Assembly: GCA_040954595.2 (NCBI GenBank)
Contig: CM082583.2
Coordinates: 7,254,001-7,318,000 of the forward strand
Origin: Balanoglossus misakiensis
Lineage: Eukaryota; Hemichordata
DNA: 64,000 bases
Direction: 5' to 3'
In this document: positions 46,657 to 61,252 of the stretch, in pieces
Numbering within the stretch: position 1 is the stretch's first letter
Layout: each line of letters opens with the position of its first letter
Made by a program: the position numbers and the translations under genes
Notes under the pieces: generated by a model
The model's database searches: none
Told to the model about the DNA's origin: nothing
What the model saw: the letters and a program-made list of their open reading frames with translations, nothing else

Positions 46657-49600
46657 TCTGTTCTATTTCCATGACAACTACTGACTTATTATTCTGTAAT
46701 CCTCGACAAATGTGCTCTGGCTTTAGTGTCTACTTTGAGGTTTTAGCGTTAATTTTTCCCCTTTGCTGTCTGTCTCCACTGCGCAAAGCAACAGAAATAA
46801 TGGCGCGCTCCCAGTAGACTTTTCCCGGAGAAAACACAGAGCTGACTCGTTTAATGGATTTACTGCAAAAGAAATCCAGCTTTTGATTTTAGAATAAAGA
46901 CTACAGATCTAGCTGTTTGCCTCATCTTTGTGTTGATTTTTTTACGCTACAATTTAAAAAAAAAACTGGATGGCAGATTGAGATTAGGTTCCCTACCCAC
47001 AAGCATGTTGAGTACCGGGCTTTTTAGCAAATTCCCCCGTCGCTCTGAAATCTATTCTCGGCTGGTTGCGTTTTCTTGACACCAGCATATCCACGCGGTA
47101 TTTGGGGAGAGTCCTTTCTTTTCAACAGACACGCATTAATAACTATATTGCATTAGCTGACTGCGGAGAGCGAGGGGGAGAGGCAAAAGAATCCCAAATT
47201 AAATTAGCCCAGTTGTGATTTTAGCATTGAAAAGCGCCAAAAGAATAGAGACAAAAGACTTGCTTGTCAGCGAGTGGAATAGTGTAAAACGCGAAACTAA
47301 TGCAATTGAGAGCTTGAAATATTGATCTCTTAGATATTCATATTGAACACGGATTGGGATCGTGGGTAGCATTCGATTCATTATGTTCTCCGTTTTTACG
47401 CTGGATTTCCCTATTTTGTTCGGTAGTGTGGTCGATTTTCTTTCCAGGGGCCTCCAGAGACGCCACGACAAAATGCGTTTCCATGCAAACAGACCAGCCG
47501 CAAATTTTCTGAAGGTGTCTTTCTTCGCACTTGCCCGTTTAAATAAATCGCGCGAGCGCAGTCTGGGAATTTTGCTTCTAGTGTGTTCGAATGTGTTTTG
47601 TTCCTTCTTTTATGTTGAGCTGCCGGATTCGATTTGAGAAATCGGCAGTTGAACGACTCTTTTTGCTTCTTGGATCCTGGGTCGGGCAAATTGAATTAGA
47701 ACGGTTATGCACGGCTATTCGACTCTTGAAAGCCGGCCGCCTTCTTCTCTTTTGGGGGAGAAAATTAACGAATTGTTGCAAGAAGACACTAGGGAAAAGC
47801 TGTCTTAACGAAGAAAAGTGAGTTTCTTGCATGGGAGGGGTACAAAGTGAGAGGTGTGACCTTCCACGGTGCGAAACATTTTTTTGATAGAGAGCTCCCG
47901 GAGACAGGCGGTGATGAAAAAGAAGTCACAAGTGAACTTGGTTAAAATAACACACTGACTGTCTTATCGTGTGTAGCACGGTGAAAACTCCGTAAGAATC
48001 AACTGAGTGACACTCAGATCCCACCTTTCTCGTTAAATGTAAGCAAATCTATGCCTTTTGACTGTGTCTTTATTGTGTGTACAATCCGGATTCGCGCAGA
48101 GAACCCTTTATCCAAAGGCTCAACATTGTTCCCTGTCGAGTTCGGCTCCACGAGACCTGTGATGCGGCCCAAATATTAGCCCTAAAACAATCCACTTTGT
48201 TTTCCCGCGTGTTGACAGTTTGTCAGTGGAGGACAATGCCTCGTCGATACTTCGACGTGGATGACAAATATGATTCCAGCGGCTTATCCAGTCAGAGGGA
48301 GCTTGTGGGAAAATCGCCAAGTGGCGTAGATATCTAAACATTTATGTAACGTGACGATCAGTAGCTGCCGTAGATTTTAAATCGGGTCTTCCATTATCCA
48401 TCAGTAGACGCGCAGATTCGCGTATCAGTCTCCCAATCTCTGCCCTCTTCTAAAATTCTAAAACCAGAAGCTGAACGGAGATTCTCCTGACGTCATCCGA
48501 GATATTTTTTTTTATAAAATTAATTTATGTCACAATTTTGCTTTGAAGACGTTCTTTTCCCAACACAAAGGTCCACGCGTGTATTATTCACGGTGAGAAA
48601 AATAGAACCTGCCTGAGGTGAAGCATCGCTATGCCATCTACAATTTGCATTCAACGTATACGCACACAGAGAGTGTTTTCAGTTTGAAGCCCAAGGTTAT
48701 TTGCAGGGAAAAGCGAGAGAACACAAAGCCGAGCTTGAGCTTTGGAACTTTATTTTCAGAGGAAAGGAAGAGCGATTTTTTCTCTGAATGCACACTAAAC
48801 AATGCTGTTTCTCCGCAGCAGGTTGTTCAAATGAACCGTTCGTGCAAGTGACGATCTCTTCCATTCTCTCCCACCGTGGCTTTTTCTGAACGCTAATTTT
48901 CAATGCCTTTTTTTTCCTGTTGCTTTTCGGCGCCATTCTACTGCATGGTTTGCTTCTATTTTTTTGTGCGTTTCTATATATACCGCGAACAAAGAGTTCT
49001 CGTCTGTCTTCACAAAGCCCGACTCAGCATTGATGTTTAGCTGTTGGCGTGTGCTCGATGAAACGCGCAACGTATTTCCGCCACCGTAAATGTTGTGTTT
49101 GCAAAAGGGCTTTCTCTTCAGCCTTTCGTCAGTTTGTCGTTTCCAGGAACACCTAGCACGAGGGAAAATATTCCTTTCCCAGCGACCGTTTAATCAATAT
49201 GGTAGTTAGTATTTGATTTCTCACGGTGAATTTTAGATTTTTTGTTTGTTTACAGTCAAGAACTGTATTGACAAATTTACAAAGCCGCCGATGTTACGCA
49301 GGCCAATTCAAGTTCACCGATACACGCGGCGTGGTCTTGAACGAGACTATTTGGATGGCGACCGTTTGTATAACCAAGATTATTAAAAATCGTCCCGAGT
49401 TATAATGTTCCCATTAAATAAATCTCTCCTCTTCAGTTTGAGTCTAAGCGGTCAAACGTGAAGATTTTATTGACGTAGCCAGCAATATGAACGACTTTAA
49501 AGTGGGCCTATATTCGATGCAGTGAAAGTAAGCTTCTTTAGTATAAGTAGAAATCGGCTGCTGCCATTTCCCGCCTAATTGAAAAAAAGCACACATCTAA

Positions 49601-51061
49601 AAGACCACCGTCAAAAGCTTGGAATTGTATGAAATTCACGGGAAACTTTTGACGATGACAAGAAACCCTTTCCTGTCTGTCATGGTCTGTGGGTTCGAGT
49701 TGGACGTTTCTTTTTAAAAAAATCAATTTTTGCAATATCTGTGACATTTATCTCGTATTACACGGAGTCATATCAATAAATGACGTCTTGACGTTTTTAT
49801 CATACTGTCAAAATCAGACTCTGCGGCGTGTCACACACCACACTCTTCTAACATTCTTGTTTTCATTACATGATCGCCGGCGTAATTGTTCTGAAACTGC
49901 CTGTCTACTGACGTCTCCCCTGTCGGTTTTTTCTTTTTAAGGGTGACGGACGCGCCGAGATTGCAAAGAGCCGCGACGCCCGCGCGCCACTGCAGTAAAG
50001 ACAAAAAAACTATTTCCACGGCGCTTTAGAAACAGCATTATCGATCGTGCATGCCACCTTTCCGTCGCAGACTACATATTCCTCTATGAATTTCTCCTCA
50101 ATTTTCATATTATCGGGCGAAATCAAAATATTCATGAGAAAATACCGCGGCGATGAACGTTCTCCCCAAATTTATTTCCCACGTCCGGTTCCTCTGGGAG
50201 AAAAAAACTCGCCACATGCTTTAACGATCGGTTTTTTACCGTTTCGATAAAACATCCCAGATGCTATCCTGTCTCTAGGTTTCCCTATGACACCAGTGTT
50301 TTGTGTCCGCCATGTGCTAGTATAAAAGTGCTCCCTTAAGTTTTCCAATGCCTATCTGCGTGTATATTCATCCGCTATTCCCAACGACTGGTTGTCGCCT
50401 GGTCGATCGATCGATACCCGGCAGTACTGCGCGTGACGCGGACCACAGTCACAGAGTTTTCTATAATTTCTTGTATTTTTTAGCTATCGCGCAGTTGATA
50501 TCGCTATATTTAATTTACGTAGCTTTGTTATCGGCTAGGAAACCAAGGAATATTGTAATCTTTCCCTTGGCCATGATAAAAACAAGATAGGGCCAATTTC
50601 AGTGTGCGTCCCGACCTCTTTTTTCTATATATATACCGATGCAACGTTGGAAAAACGAACTGTCGGGTTTCCATCAAGGGAAACATATCAATAGGTCTCC
50701 AGTTGTAATTTTACTGTCAACCCCGCAGGCTCAAAGCCAGATCTTCTTTCATAGAATCGTTCAAATTTGACGGGTAAAGTAATTGCGACAAAAATAACAT
50801 GAAAACGACTAAACAGTTTCGTGTCAAATTATTTTTTTCGTGTCGGGGAGGACACTGAAATTAGGGACCGTGAGGGCTGTCGCGGCGTGTCATTTCAGTA
50901 CCTACTGCAGTAGTGTCACCCGTTGTTTTCGCTTACTTGAGCAAAAGAACACATTTTCCCATTTTCTTTTTATTTGGTTACCTCCATGTAATGAAACATG
51001 GTGAAAAGTGCGTAATAAGTCTTATAAACATAATACAATGATGCACTCGAGAAAAAATAGA

Positions 51062-51082
51062 CATCATCATCATCATCATCAC
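51062..51082. repeat. CAT microsatellite
   Basis: About seven CAT/CAC units; a poly-His frame across it is a repeat artefact. Confidence 0.85.
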
Positions 51083-52683
51083 CAACACCACATGTATACA
51101 GTGCTGTTGAAACCGACAATATATTCAGCATATCCCAGCATACAGAACAACATCAAAATATTCTCCCATGAATCAGAAATACCGCGACTAAAAATGCCAA
51201 CCATTCAATTGACATTTTGTGCTGCTACAGGCTCAGCTGTTGGTGGCTAATATTGCATTTGCGCACCCAAAATAAACAGGGGTCCGTATTCTGTGCCAGT
51301 AGAACGAAGCCACCAGCCAAAATCTGATAATCGCCAATAAACTAAAAACAACCACACGGCCTTCAATTGTCGGTATTTTAGTGAAAGTTGTAGAGCGCAG
51401 CCTCGGCTCCGTCAGTGGACTCCCAATCATCCCCAGAGTTCACACACTTAGAAACCACCTAGGACAGTGTTAATAATCAGGCGACGTGAAAAGGGGTAGT
51501 ACGTTTGTGAGTTATTGTATCAGTGCGTATAACTTACAAGACGTTTTATGTTTTATACCCTACGGTATAGCACAGGAGATTATTTTTCTTAATTATTTCT
51601 CCCTAAAGGACGTTGGTAGTGTAGTTTAGAAGATTTCTTCTCACCAAATTTCCGCCAAGCCCGTCAGAAACAAATTAATTGGCAATTTTTTCATATACAT
51701 ATGTCATCATGGCGGGAGTGAAGTCTCGCATAGTCTCGGATAATAACGCCGCTAAAACAAACGCTTGAAATCAATTTGTTTGATTCACAAAGGTAGCAAT
51801 GGAAATCTGTATTTTTGCCGTACGTAGCCACTGACTGAATGCAAGAGTGAATTTTTATTTAACCCGACGGATGTGAAGAACATGTCGCAATTCTTAACAG
51901 TCCTAATTAATGATTCCTCCTAGCCTCTAAAACTGGATCCCATCTGTCCCGCCCAGCATATGATTTCAATGACATCTCGCCGCACAATAGGACAGCATTG
52001 TGCATTTTATTTGAACACAAAACATGCACAGAATTTCTACATGTCGTTCATATCTGTTGTGGTTTAAATAAACGGAGACAGATAAACACCGCAGAACACG
52101 GATCGTTTATTTTGGACACACCAGATGTGCGTTGCATATTAATAAAATGACGTGCAGGGATCGCCTGTTTATACGCCATGCCTTCGTTTATGTAAATACG
52201 ACACAACGTAAACCTTGCCATTTTCATTGCGCGTATATCGCGCTACGAATAGACAATTCATTGATTCGAATCGACAATCACCATGCCAACAGGTGGTGCG
52301 GGCTTAGCGGGCATAAATGAAACGATAATGATCAGAAGAAAATGATATCTTTTGAAAAGATTCTGTCCCCTTTTTTGAAGCATTGAGCAGTTTTCGCCAG
52401 AGGGAGAGGAGTGGCCATTTGTGACGAAATACGGCCGCTAAAATATTTTGTCGCCATGACGTCGCGTACCTCGCAGCGCTGCTAGCCACACGACGCGAAT
52501 CAGTATACGATATTTGATGAGCCATGGCATTGTTTATTCCCGCCAGTAAGAAACTTAGAGAACGGCGACTGAAAATAGCTTCGGGAAATCCATGTTCCTT
52601 GCCCGAAATGAATCCGCTGTCTCCAACAGTAGGAGCCGCTATGTTTTTCCCCAAAACGGTAGCGTTCACGTGCGTTCAACTTG

Positions 52684-52694
52684 CCCCCCCCCCC
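52684..52694. repeat. Poly-C run (C11)
   Basis: Eleven consecutive C on the + strand. Confidence 0.9.
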
Positions 52695-55600
52695 TGGATG
52701 TGATAAAAGTAAAAGCGTGATTGACAGGTGACTGTGGAATGGGCGTCGTGATCGCTTCTTACGTCGTCGGTATCCGGTTTTAACACCACTCTCCTGGCTG
52801 TTCATGGCAGCTCGGTTTTGAAGTCCCCGAGATGTTCAACGCTAATAGAGCATAAAATTGAGATTTACTTCTGAATCTGTTTCTCTCCGACTTGGTGACA
52901 GAATGCATGAAAAGTTCTCAAGAGTATGCGCAAAGTGATCGCGACGGACGCCTTTCGGGAGTTGTTCGGCGGTTGTAAATTTTCTTCAGGTGGTTGTTTT
53001 AAAGGTTCCACCCCTAGTCCGCTGGACCGCCCTCCTTAACTTGCAGCAAAGTTTTAAAATAGACTCCGCGAAGGGGATGAAACAGACGCGCGTCCTTTGC
53101 TCTAAGTCGGAAGGGTATGCCACTTTTCAAGCCAGCACTATGACAAATAGCGTGGTAGCATACGCGTAACGGGGGCTGACGACAGCCTCTTGTGTATTGG
53201 GCAATTGAAAACCCTTGCGATACCCCAGTCATGACTTGAAAGGCGAGAGGAATTTCTGACTTTTCAGTCACATTATTTAGGGGTTGTACATTACACAAAC
53301 GGTAGGCGGTTTTGCCTATTGTGATGGTCTTGGCTTGTTTGAGCTTCGGCGCCATGGTATATGTCGCGAAAACAGTATTGGTTACCTATTGAAAACCCTA
53401 CCCCAGCAGTCAACGCTGCCCCTGGTCTCTGAGTTGGGCATGTCGAAGCTCACAAACGGCGACCACCATAGGCGAACGCCCAGGGAATTAAGCGAAGCCA
53501 AGCCCCTCTCAAATACTCCTCCGTAACCAGCCCGCTCCCTCGATGACGCGTATTTTTTATCGAGCGCCGCAATCAAAACAGTTTTGTTTTTTGACTTGTG
53601 AGGTCTACGCGTCTAGACAGGCGTACGATGCAAGGCGGCGGCTTATCTGCTTACGGCATCAAGCCAAACAATTCCCCTGCCCATAAAGAGAAAGGCGACT
53701 GTTTGTCACTCACGGGGCTGACCAGTGCCGTTTGACAGCTCGAAATAATATCAGGCTCAATATATCAATATACAAAAGTCGGTTGCCATGCCGACGCCCC
53801 CGCTGGCTTCCAACTTCTCACCCTTGCACTGCGGTTTGTTTTTGGTGTTGAAGAAAAAAATCCGTATTTTTACAGTTACTGCTCTACAGTAGCGTAAAAG
53901 GGGGGAGGGCAACTCAAGGCAGCATGGGAAGGAAGGAGCTAGCATGATCCAGGAATCACCATCTCTGCTGGTTACTTGAACCTGTCAGAATTTTTGTGTA
54001 CCCTCGTTGATTTATAGTGTAATAGTTTCTCGAATTACGCACAAGCCCCACCCCACTTATCTTTCTCTTTTTTGCTAAACACTTGGACGTTCGATAATTA
54101 CCGCACAAAGGACTTTCAAAGGGCTGTATACGAGGAGGGGGGACGGGATATTAAGTTACCTCTCATCGATATGTGTTTGTTCCACTGGGTGACTGCCTGC
54201 ACCCTTGAATTCGGCCTTCTTTTCAATGGGCCGAGTATTTGGCTAACACTAGCCACCTTTGTGAAACTGAAGGGCTTACAAAGCACCCAAAAAATTGGCA
54301 GCGCTGGTAATATGATAGATTCCGACACCGGACGCTGTAAACTTAGAAAACTTTTTTTTCTGTCCCCGTGAGTGTGTGTGTGTGAAGGTTTTCAGCGCGA
54401 GACATTCTGACGGATAAATCACAACACTCGGGGAAAGTTTAGTTTCTTAAAGCAAGATTCTTATCAGAACAACTGCGGGCTTCTGGAAACTCAACGCATG
54501 CTGTTCTCACGGAAAGCCTCCGAGTAACCACGCGAGCCAGCGCACCAGTTCAGAAGCCTATGAGGCATATCGCCACGCCGTCTTCCCTGATTGATCGTGT
54601 CAAACCTCGAGGGGTCTGTGGCTGGCATCGGGTCGGAAGACGTTGCCTATAAAACCAATCATTCATTCGCAGAAGCAGGACGCGGAAGAATCGGTCCAAG
54701 GATTTTTCTTTCCCTTTCTACAATGAAAAGGAAAGACAGCGGAAACGCGCGTGCATCATTGAAACGGCGCATGTGTCGTTTCTTGCATCCTTCCGCCAAC
54801 TCCTGGGGCGTGTATCGCCCGAGGGGTTTAACTGCAATTCTTTAATTAACTATTAATTTAAAAGTTGTCAAACCGCGAACGAGTTTAACAAAGGGGTAGT
54901 TTTTAGTGGGTGTGGCTCAGTAATACGGAGGGACAACATATCCACGGGGGTTGATCGGACGACTAATTAACAACATATCGATAATAGCCCTACCGACACA
55001 ATTCATTCGCACCTTGTTCTCGGCTCTGTGTTTATGTGTTTATAGAAAAATTAATCGGAATAGCCGCGGGCAAGGTTTACACTTGGCAGTGGCGTTGTTT
55101 GTAGAGGGGATTCTAACGTTCCCCCCATTCAGCCCAAAGTTGTTTCACCGAGCTGTTTGTCTTTATGCTTCCACAGCCAAGAATGTTGACACGCCGGCTG
55201 CAACTGTAGAAAGCGGGAACAAAGCGCAATTTGCCAATAGAGCTCCGGAGTATTGATTTATCCAGCCCAAAAGAAATTTCGCATCTCAAGTTGACTTTTC
55301 GAGCAAACAGCTTGCCATTCGTTCATACACTCGCAGATTTTTCAAATGTTTTATGTTCGCCCCTCACAATAAGTTCAATGGTGATTCCAAAAGGACGACA
55401 GGTCCCGACTTTTGATTTTAGATCTTTTGTACGACTGCATGTAGACCTCCCCTATGTTTTGATACAGCCAGTGTAGAAAAGGCCCCCGATGACATTCTAA
55501 GCCGGCGACAAGTTATTCGATTGTCCCTGGATCTAAATGTCAGCAACTTGGTTGTTTTAGTTTGCCCTATGCGGTGTCGGATTCTTGTCGATGTCTGACG

Positions 55601-57343
55601 AACGCTTCCCGTTCCTTAGACAACCCGCTGTCTGAGTTTCGTTCCCCAAGACTGCGTCCTGTGGTGTTCGTCCATTGTTTCGGTTTGCGGGATCCTTGTA
55701 AGCAAGGCCGGGGTGACGCTCTTCTTCATGCACACCTATAACTCGACAGGGCACCTGTATCTAGTCACGTGTTGCCGATGTTGTCTCTTATTTGCATTGG
55801 CCCGGCTTCCACTGTTATGATTCGACCTGGTTGAAATACTCCGCGTGTAAGTCACCATGATCAGTGAACGACACGAATTCCTCCCGCGACGTTACAAGGA
55901 CGAACAACTAGGCACCACAACCCGGACCATCCAAGCGTTACACAACAAGGTGTCCCAAGATTGTCTCGAATGTCTCCGCCTCTCGAGGGGACAATCCTCC
56001 ACGCATGTAAAGACAAGGCTGTCCCAAACCAATCTCCCGAGAGCGCAAGCAGCCCTGCAGATTAACAACAAACGCAATAATGCCATACATTCGATCAAAG
56101 GGGACGGGAAAACGCGTCATTTCTCCTCGCTGATACACGCCTACGTCAACTCCACCGGCTGAGATCAAACTCCACGCAGGGGTTTCGATTTTTATATTTA
56201 CGTCACAGTCAATTCATCGCGTCTAATATAGGGACTATCTCTATGCCAGAAATCGAAAAGTCTCATTCTAAATACGAGTTTCCGTTTCTTTATCTTCCAA
56301 TCGATGCGACAAACTGTGAATTGCTGGCGAGAATAAGAAATACATGTATACCAAAATACCATTTCTCTCTTAACACAACCCTTTACAAAATACATCTGCA
56401 ATATGCTCTAGTACTCTAAACCATTGGACAATTCCGTCAAATTGTATTATCTTTTCATCTTGTATTATGTAAATATATATTTTGCCTATATGTATTATAC
56501 ACTATTGACTCGTGATTTTTTTTTCAATCGGGCAATTTAATCGAGTTTTACTGTCGTAACAAAGGTAATTGTCTTTTCCCTAAAGTTTTTTAAACATTCG
56601 ATACTTTTGGTATTATTTTGGCTATTGTTGATTCATTTGATGGGTTATTGATGTTATTCTGCTCACTTAAATATGCCCAGTGACCAGTAGGTACAACTCA
56701 ATTCACATGGCTATAACTACATCTTTGAAGGCCTCCTACCCGAGACAGGGAAATGTTTTGGCTATCAAAGAGAGTTCGAAGGACTTCACAGCTGGAACGC
56801 TGGAGTCAAGGTTAATAAGCGTCAGCGGAAACAAATCTAGGGGGATAAAGAATTCCCTAAAATTCCCAACTTGTCAATTCAGGACGTCCAACCGTCGCCC
56901 TGGTGATCGGACCGAGGACGCGCGGGGTAAACCGAAACTGCAGTAGGTATCTGTCACGCTGATCGGAATTTGTCGCGTGATGTCACGCCGTCACTCCCAG
57001 AGTGGCCGCGTCGATGTAAACAGCGCAGCTGCCTGCTTGCAATCGGTCAAAATAATCTTCTTTTCTCAGTGAAGTTGGTATCTCTGCAAGCTTGTCATTC
57101 ACACTGCGGTTGACAGTGGCCAGTTACACGCCTATTGTACAACGAGGCGCCACCCTTCGCTTGCCCTGCGAGGCATTTCATTCGAAAGTTAAGATAACCA
57201 AATACTTCTGTAACTTTTCAGCCGCTGATGTACCTTAACTTGACAAGTTTAATCGTGGTATCGCAAAGTTTTTATCGGAAACGTTCTGCCTTGTCGAACC
57301 GAAAGGCCTGGCCGATAGACAGTTAGACTTTAGAAGGACGAAC

Positions 57344-57411
57344 TGATTGACAGACGGGCGGGCAGGCAGACGGCAGATAAAACGAACGGACAGACAGACA
57401 GACATTCAGAC
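57344..57411. repeat. Degenerate GACA/GGCA tetranucleotide repeat
   Basis: Alternating GACA, GGCA, GGCG and CAGA units with interruptions; an aged microsatellite. Confidence 0.75.
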
Positions 57412-60149
57412 GTATACACAGATAAGCAGACAAACACATGGTTATGCAAATATGACCAGATCTCCTGAAATAATGTAACCTTGACGAACATTTAAAGGTT
57501 TCCATGGAAATGAATCAGAGTATTGCATTTTCTGATAACATGTACAAAATTGGCATTTAAAGTATTTAAAATTGGATTTTCGATTCCCATTCAAACGGAA
57601 AATCAAACACAATTGATACTAATGTTTCATCATTAATTCCACATTTTCCATATGGCATCGCTCATAGCCCCGAAACACTCGTACCCCGGATAACGCCGTC
57701 CGTATTCTGAACGACTGTATCCATGACTACACCCTAACGCGCAAACGCCATATTTACCCTTTTAATGACCACTGTAGCCTGGCCCAAAATCAAATGATTT
57801 GGGATTAACGCGGTATCATGTTTTATCGCATTGGTTAAAGTGCAAGACACGGGAATCACAAGGTTGGAGAACACAAAACGGCGTTTTGATTCAAATCTGA
57901 ACAAAACGATCTGTTAAAATACTATAGGACACACATAGTGCGCTTAAAATTTGGCGGCTTTGGAGAGTGAATTGGTCTCGGATTATCCATAAACTACTCG
58001 TATATAGACATGCTTGCATCGCACATGCACTGGGAAACTTTGGAGTCCCCTTTTTCGGCAATATGCAGGTAATAGGCGGTCTCCCAGTCTTGATGCCAAC
58101 CAGACCAAAAGTAATCGCTTTCATAGTAGTTTTTTGGTAGAAATCCAATCAGGATTCAGGGAGGAAACCGCCTTAGGGGTAGGAAGCTACACAAGAAACG
58201 GCAAAAGGAAGTGTCAATTCGGACCATTTTGCCGCCGGCCAAAAATTTATCGTCGGTTTCTTTTGACGTTTACGGCTTTATCTAGCTTTTGTAAAACGGC
58301 CTTTCCCGCCGAGAGACTGACGACAATTCAGCGACCTTTCGCCTCGGGGTGTTGTGGAAATTCTCTGATCAGTCAGGATGTTAATCGCCTCCGGACTGTG
58401 GTATAGATGCGAGGCCCTGAAAGTCAAGTTTGACCAAGGACGGTGGTGACTCCTTCCAATGGGTTGATGCGGATTTCAATTCCCATGAAACTCACATCTG
58501 TGTATTTTTAACTGCATTTAGAAAACCAGTTCTACTCCATCGCAAAGAACTGGCTACACGCCCGCCGCGCCGACGATATGCGCATTTATCACGCTCCAGG
58601 AAAGGACAAAAATATTCTGCGAGCGACTCCACGTTCCATTTCCGGAGAAATGTGTATGAGGCGGGAGCACATTGGAATAGTCGTCCATTCGCTATATGCA
58701 AAGTGACGCGAGGGCAAAGTCTGAGCCTAATTTTGCTACCGCGCTGTCACGGACAATTGTCGACTGTCATTTTCAGGTGGCCTCAAAGCATGACAGCCGA
58801 GCACACCAGAGAGCATAGATTTGCCGCACCCTGGAAAAGCTTTCCCCCTTTTTCTGCGATTAGCTTAAAACCGCTGTTTGCCCGGCTTTACGGAACGTGG
58901 AAGTTCGTAGCCTTCATCAATTTGTAATTTTCAGATAGGTAGACATGTAATTAAGATTACGATTATAGAAGGGTGAGCAGTTTGTACCTCATCATTGGGC
59001 GCTTGGAACAAATCACACAATATGAACACGGCTTTAATAAAACTCTGCAGTTCCATTAACTGAATTAGTTTTTTATACCGCGTGCGACTGCCTATTGCAA
59101 CACTATGTCAGTGAAAGCCGGAATCGTATGAGTACATCGACGCGGACGTTCTCTCTCCATTCTTCCCTCGTCTGAATTGCCGATTCATTTTTCTCGCCTT
59201 TTGTAGAGCAACCTTCACATATTTTGTAATTTCGCGAGTCGTGTCAGAAAAAAAATCAAATAACTAAACACAGCCAGCAAGAACGTACTCTTATTTGTTT
59301 AAAACTTGGGAAGGGCCCGATTGGCGTCTTTTGTACGGATGAAATTTGATGTCATAGGACGCATCGGTGTTCTATATGCGCGGGAACAGATTAGCTTCGT
59401 GGCGAGTGATAGGACTAATTGCGGAGCGGCGTGTCCAGGATTGCCTTGTTAACGCCCTTTGATGATCTCTCTGTGAAATTGCGTGTTATTTGTGGGCATC
59501 GATCGCCAAGGTGACGGTCCTCATAGCGACACGTGAGTATCTTGAGAAATTAATTATCTCCACGAGTTCTTCCAATGAAGTTGTGGCAAACTACTGAAGA
59601 GAGTGCGATGTGTTACCGTCACGGCTTTAAAGGGACAAACATGCTCACCCATCGTAGGACAATGTTTGTGGTCTACTACTTGCAGTCACAGTACAGGATT
59701 GCTTCAATTACACAAATGAATATGTATCATTCTGAGGGCCCGCTGTAACCATATCAAATGCAAAAATCTTTCTCGAAGTTTACAAATAAATTATACAAAG
59801 CTATGGGGTCACCGCAAAACCGATTTTAAAGTTTACTTCGATGTTTCATGACACGAACCAAATTGTATTCACAACATAATATCATCTTTATCAATTATTA
59901 AAACCAATCTCGTCTTTCTGGGATTCTAGTCGCACCTGAAATAAGCCCGGTGCAATGCCGAGACCTTGCCGAAAGCAGCTTATTGGAAAGCTTTAGCTAA
60001 GCGCCTGCATCATTCTGTCATCAGAATATTTATCTTTCTTTCTTTTTTTTCAACTCAACCCAGAAGAGACATTTTTCGAAGACGTGCGATTGGATCGCGC
60101 ATTGCGTGACCTTTGAACCGAAAAATATGCCGATAGGACCGTTTAACGC

Positions 60150-60518
60150 AAGACAGCCATGTATTACCTCAAATACAGTTCCACAGTCACACGGAGACGC
60201 GCTCCCTCAGGACGGCTCCCAAATTCCACGCGGCGTCCTCGGAAACATCCACCACGGCTTCACCAAGTCCCTTCGACAGTTTCAATCTTCAGCTAACACA
60301 GTCGACAGGTAAACTCCGTACGGTGGGCTCCCAAAACTCCTCCAAGGCGACGGCACAGCTACCAGACCAGAATCAAAATGGGTCACACGACAACGTGGCA
60401 CTGGGTGGTTTTTACATGACCAAAAACTAACACCTGGTCACGCTAATATGTTAAATAAAAAAATAAACATAGGTGCACCTGGCCACGAAAACAATAGAAA
60501 AACTTCTCCTACGTAACA
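60150..60518 (+). mobile_element. Truncated second copy of the LTR-like repeat
   Basis: Matches 42151-42523 nearly base for base, with roughly a dozen substitutions by eye and a small indel in the AATAAA cluster. It ends at the same CGTAACA terminus, after which the flanks differ, confirming a true element end. The left 230 bases or so of the element are missing and no target duplication is visible, so it is a 5'-truncated fragment. An open frame across its start is fortuitous. Confidence 0.8.
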
Positions 60519-61181
60519 CGGAATTCAACGAGAATATAATTTTACATAGTAGTCGCAGAGGTATGACGGTATTCAATTTGTCACTGAATTGTCCGTGTTG
60601 ATGTACACACCGTTATCTATCTATCTTGAAATATTCAGAAGATTGATATTGTCACGTGACTAATGTTTGTTTCCGAAGTGCATGATGTCATGTCATCCAG
60701 TATTTCGGAATGTCGTGGTTTTCCGGTCCTATAAGTTAAGGGGTGGTCGAATTATGAATATGCGTTGACAGAGTATCGGCCCCCGGACATTCAACACTTG
60801 TATAGGACGTGATATTCCTTCGAAGTGAATATGCGTAAGAATAGCGGGAGCGTCTTCAAATAAAAGTTAAGCCTCATTCAATGCAAATTGTCTGTGAAGA
60901 TTAGAAAGTTAAAATCAGTGTTTACTTAAAGTGGCAGCCTCCATGCACTGAATGTAATTGCAGAAACGGAGTCTAGTCGGAGTTTGCTATTTACGTTATC
61001 AAATCTTCAGCATAACTTTCCGGATTTTATAAATTTCTTAAATATTTGTATCGCTGTCGGAGTTTTTTGTCTTGTTTACGAAACGTCAGAGCTTTGAAAG
61101 TGACGGAAGGACATACGGGATATTTCCGCGCCGAATTGCAAGATGGGAAAACAATCAGCGTGAAGTTACTGCCTATAAACC

Positions 61182-61250
<69 letters not shown>
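61182..61250. repeat. CAT trinucleotide microsatellite
   Basis: 23 uninterrupted CAT units (69 bp), followed by CAC CAT and TTG repeats. Frames across it read poly-Ser or poly-Ile and are not genes. Confidence 0.97.

Positions 61251-61252
<2 letters not shown>

Larger units (their letters stand above)
42528..60149. other. Downstream flank, middle part: no supportable gene
   Basis: About 17.6 kb with only homopolymer runs, microsatellites and a CG hairpin. The 165-codon frame at 58430-58927 and the 101-codon frame at 55857-56162 show no domain or splice context. No SCAPER-like coiled-coil or zinc-finger exon was recognised. Confidence 0.6.

Noticed and set aside
58430-58927. 165-codon + strand open frame
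   Set aside because: Arg/His-rich chance composition, no family resemblance and no supporting signals.
60106-60312. 68-codon frame across the start of the truncated LTR-like copy
   Set aside because: Spans the repeat boundary and is not maintained as a protein in the first copy.
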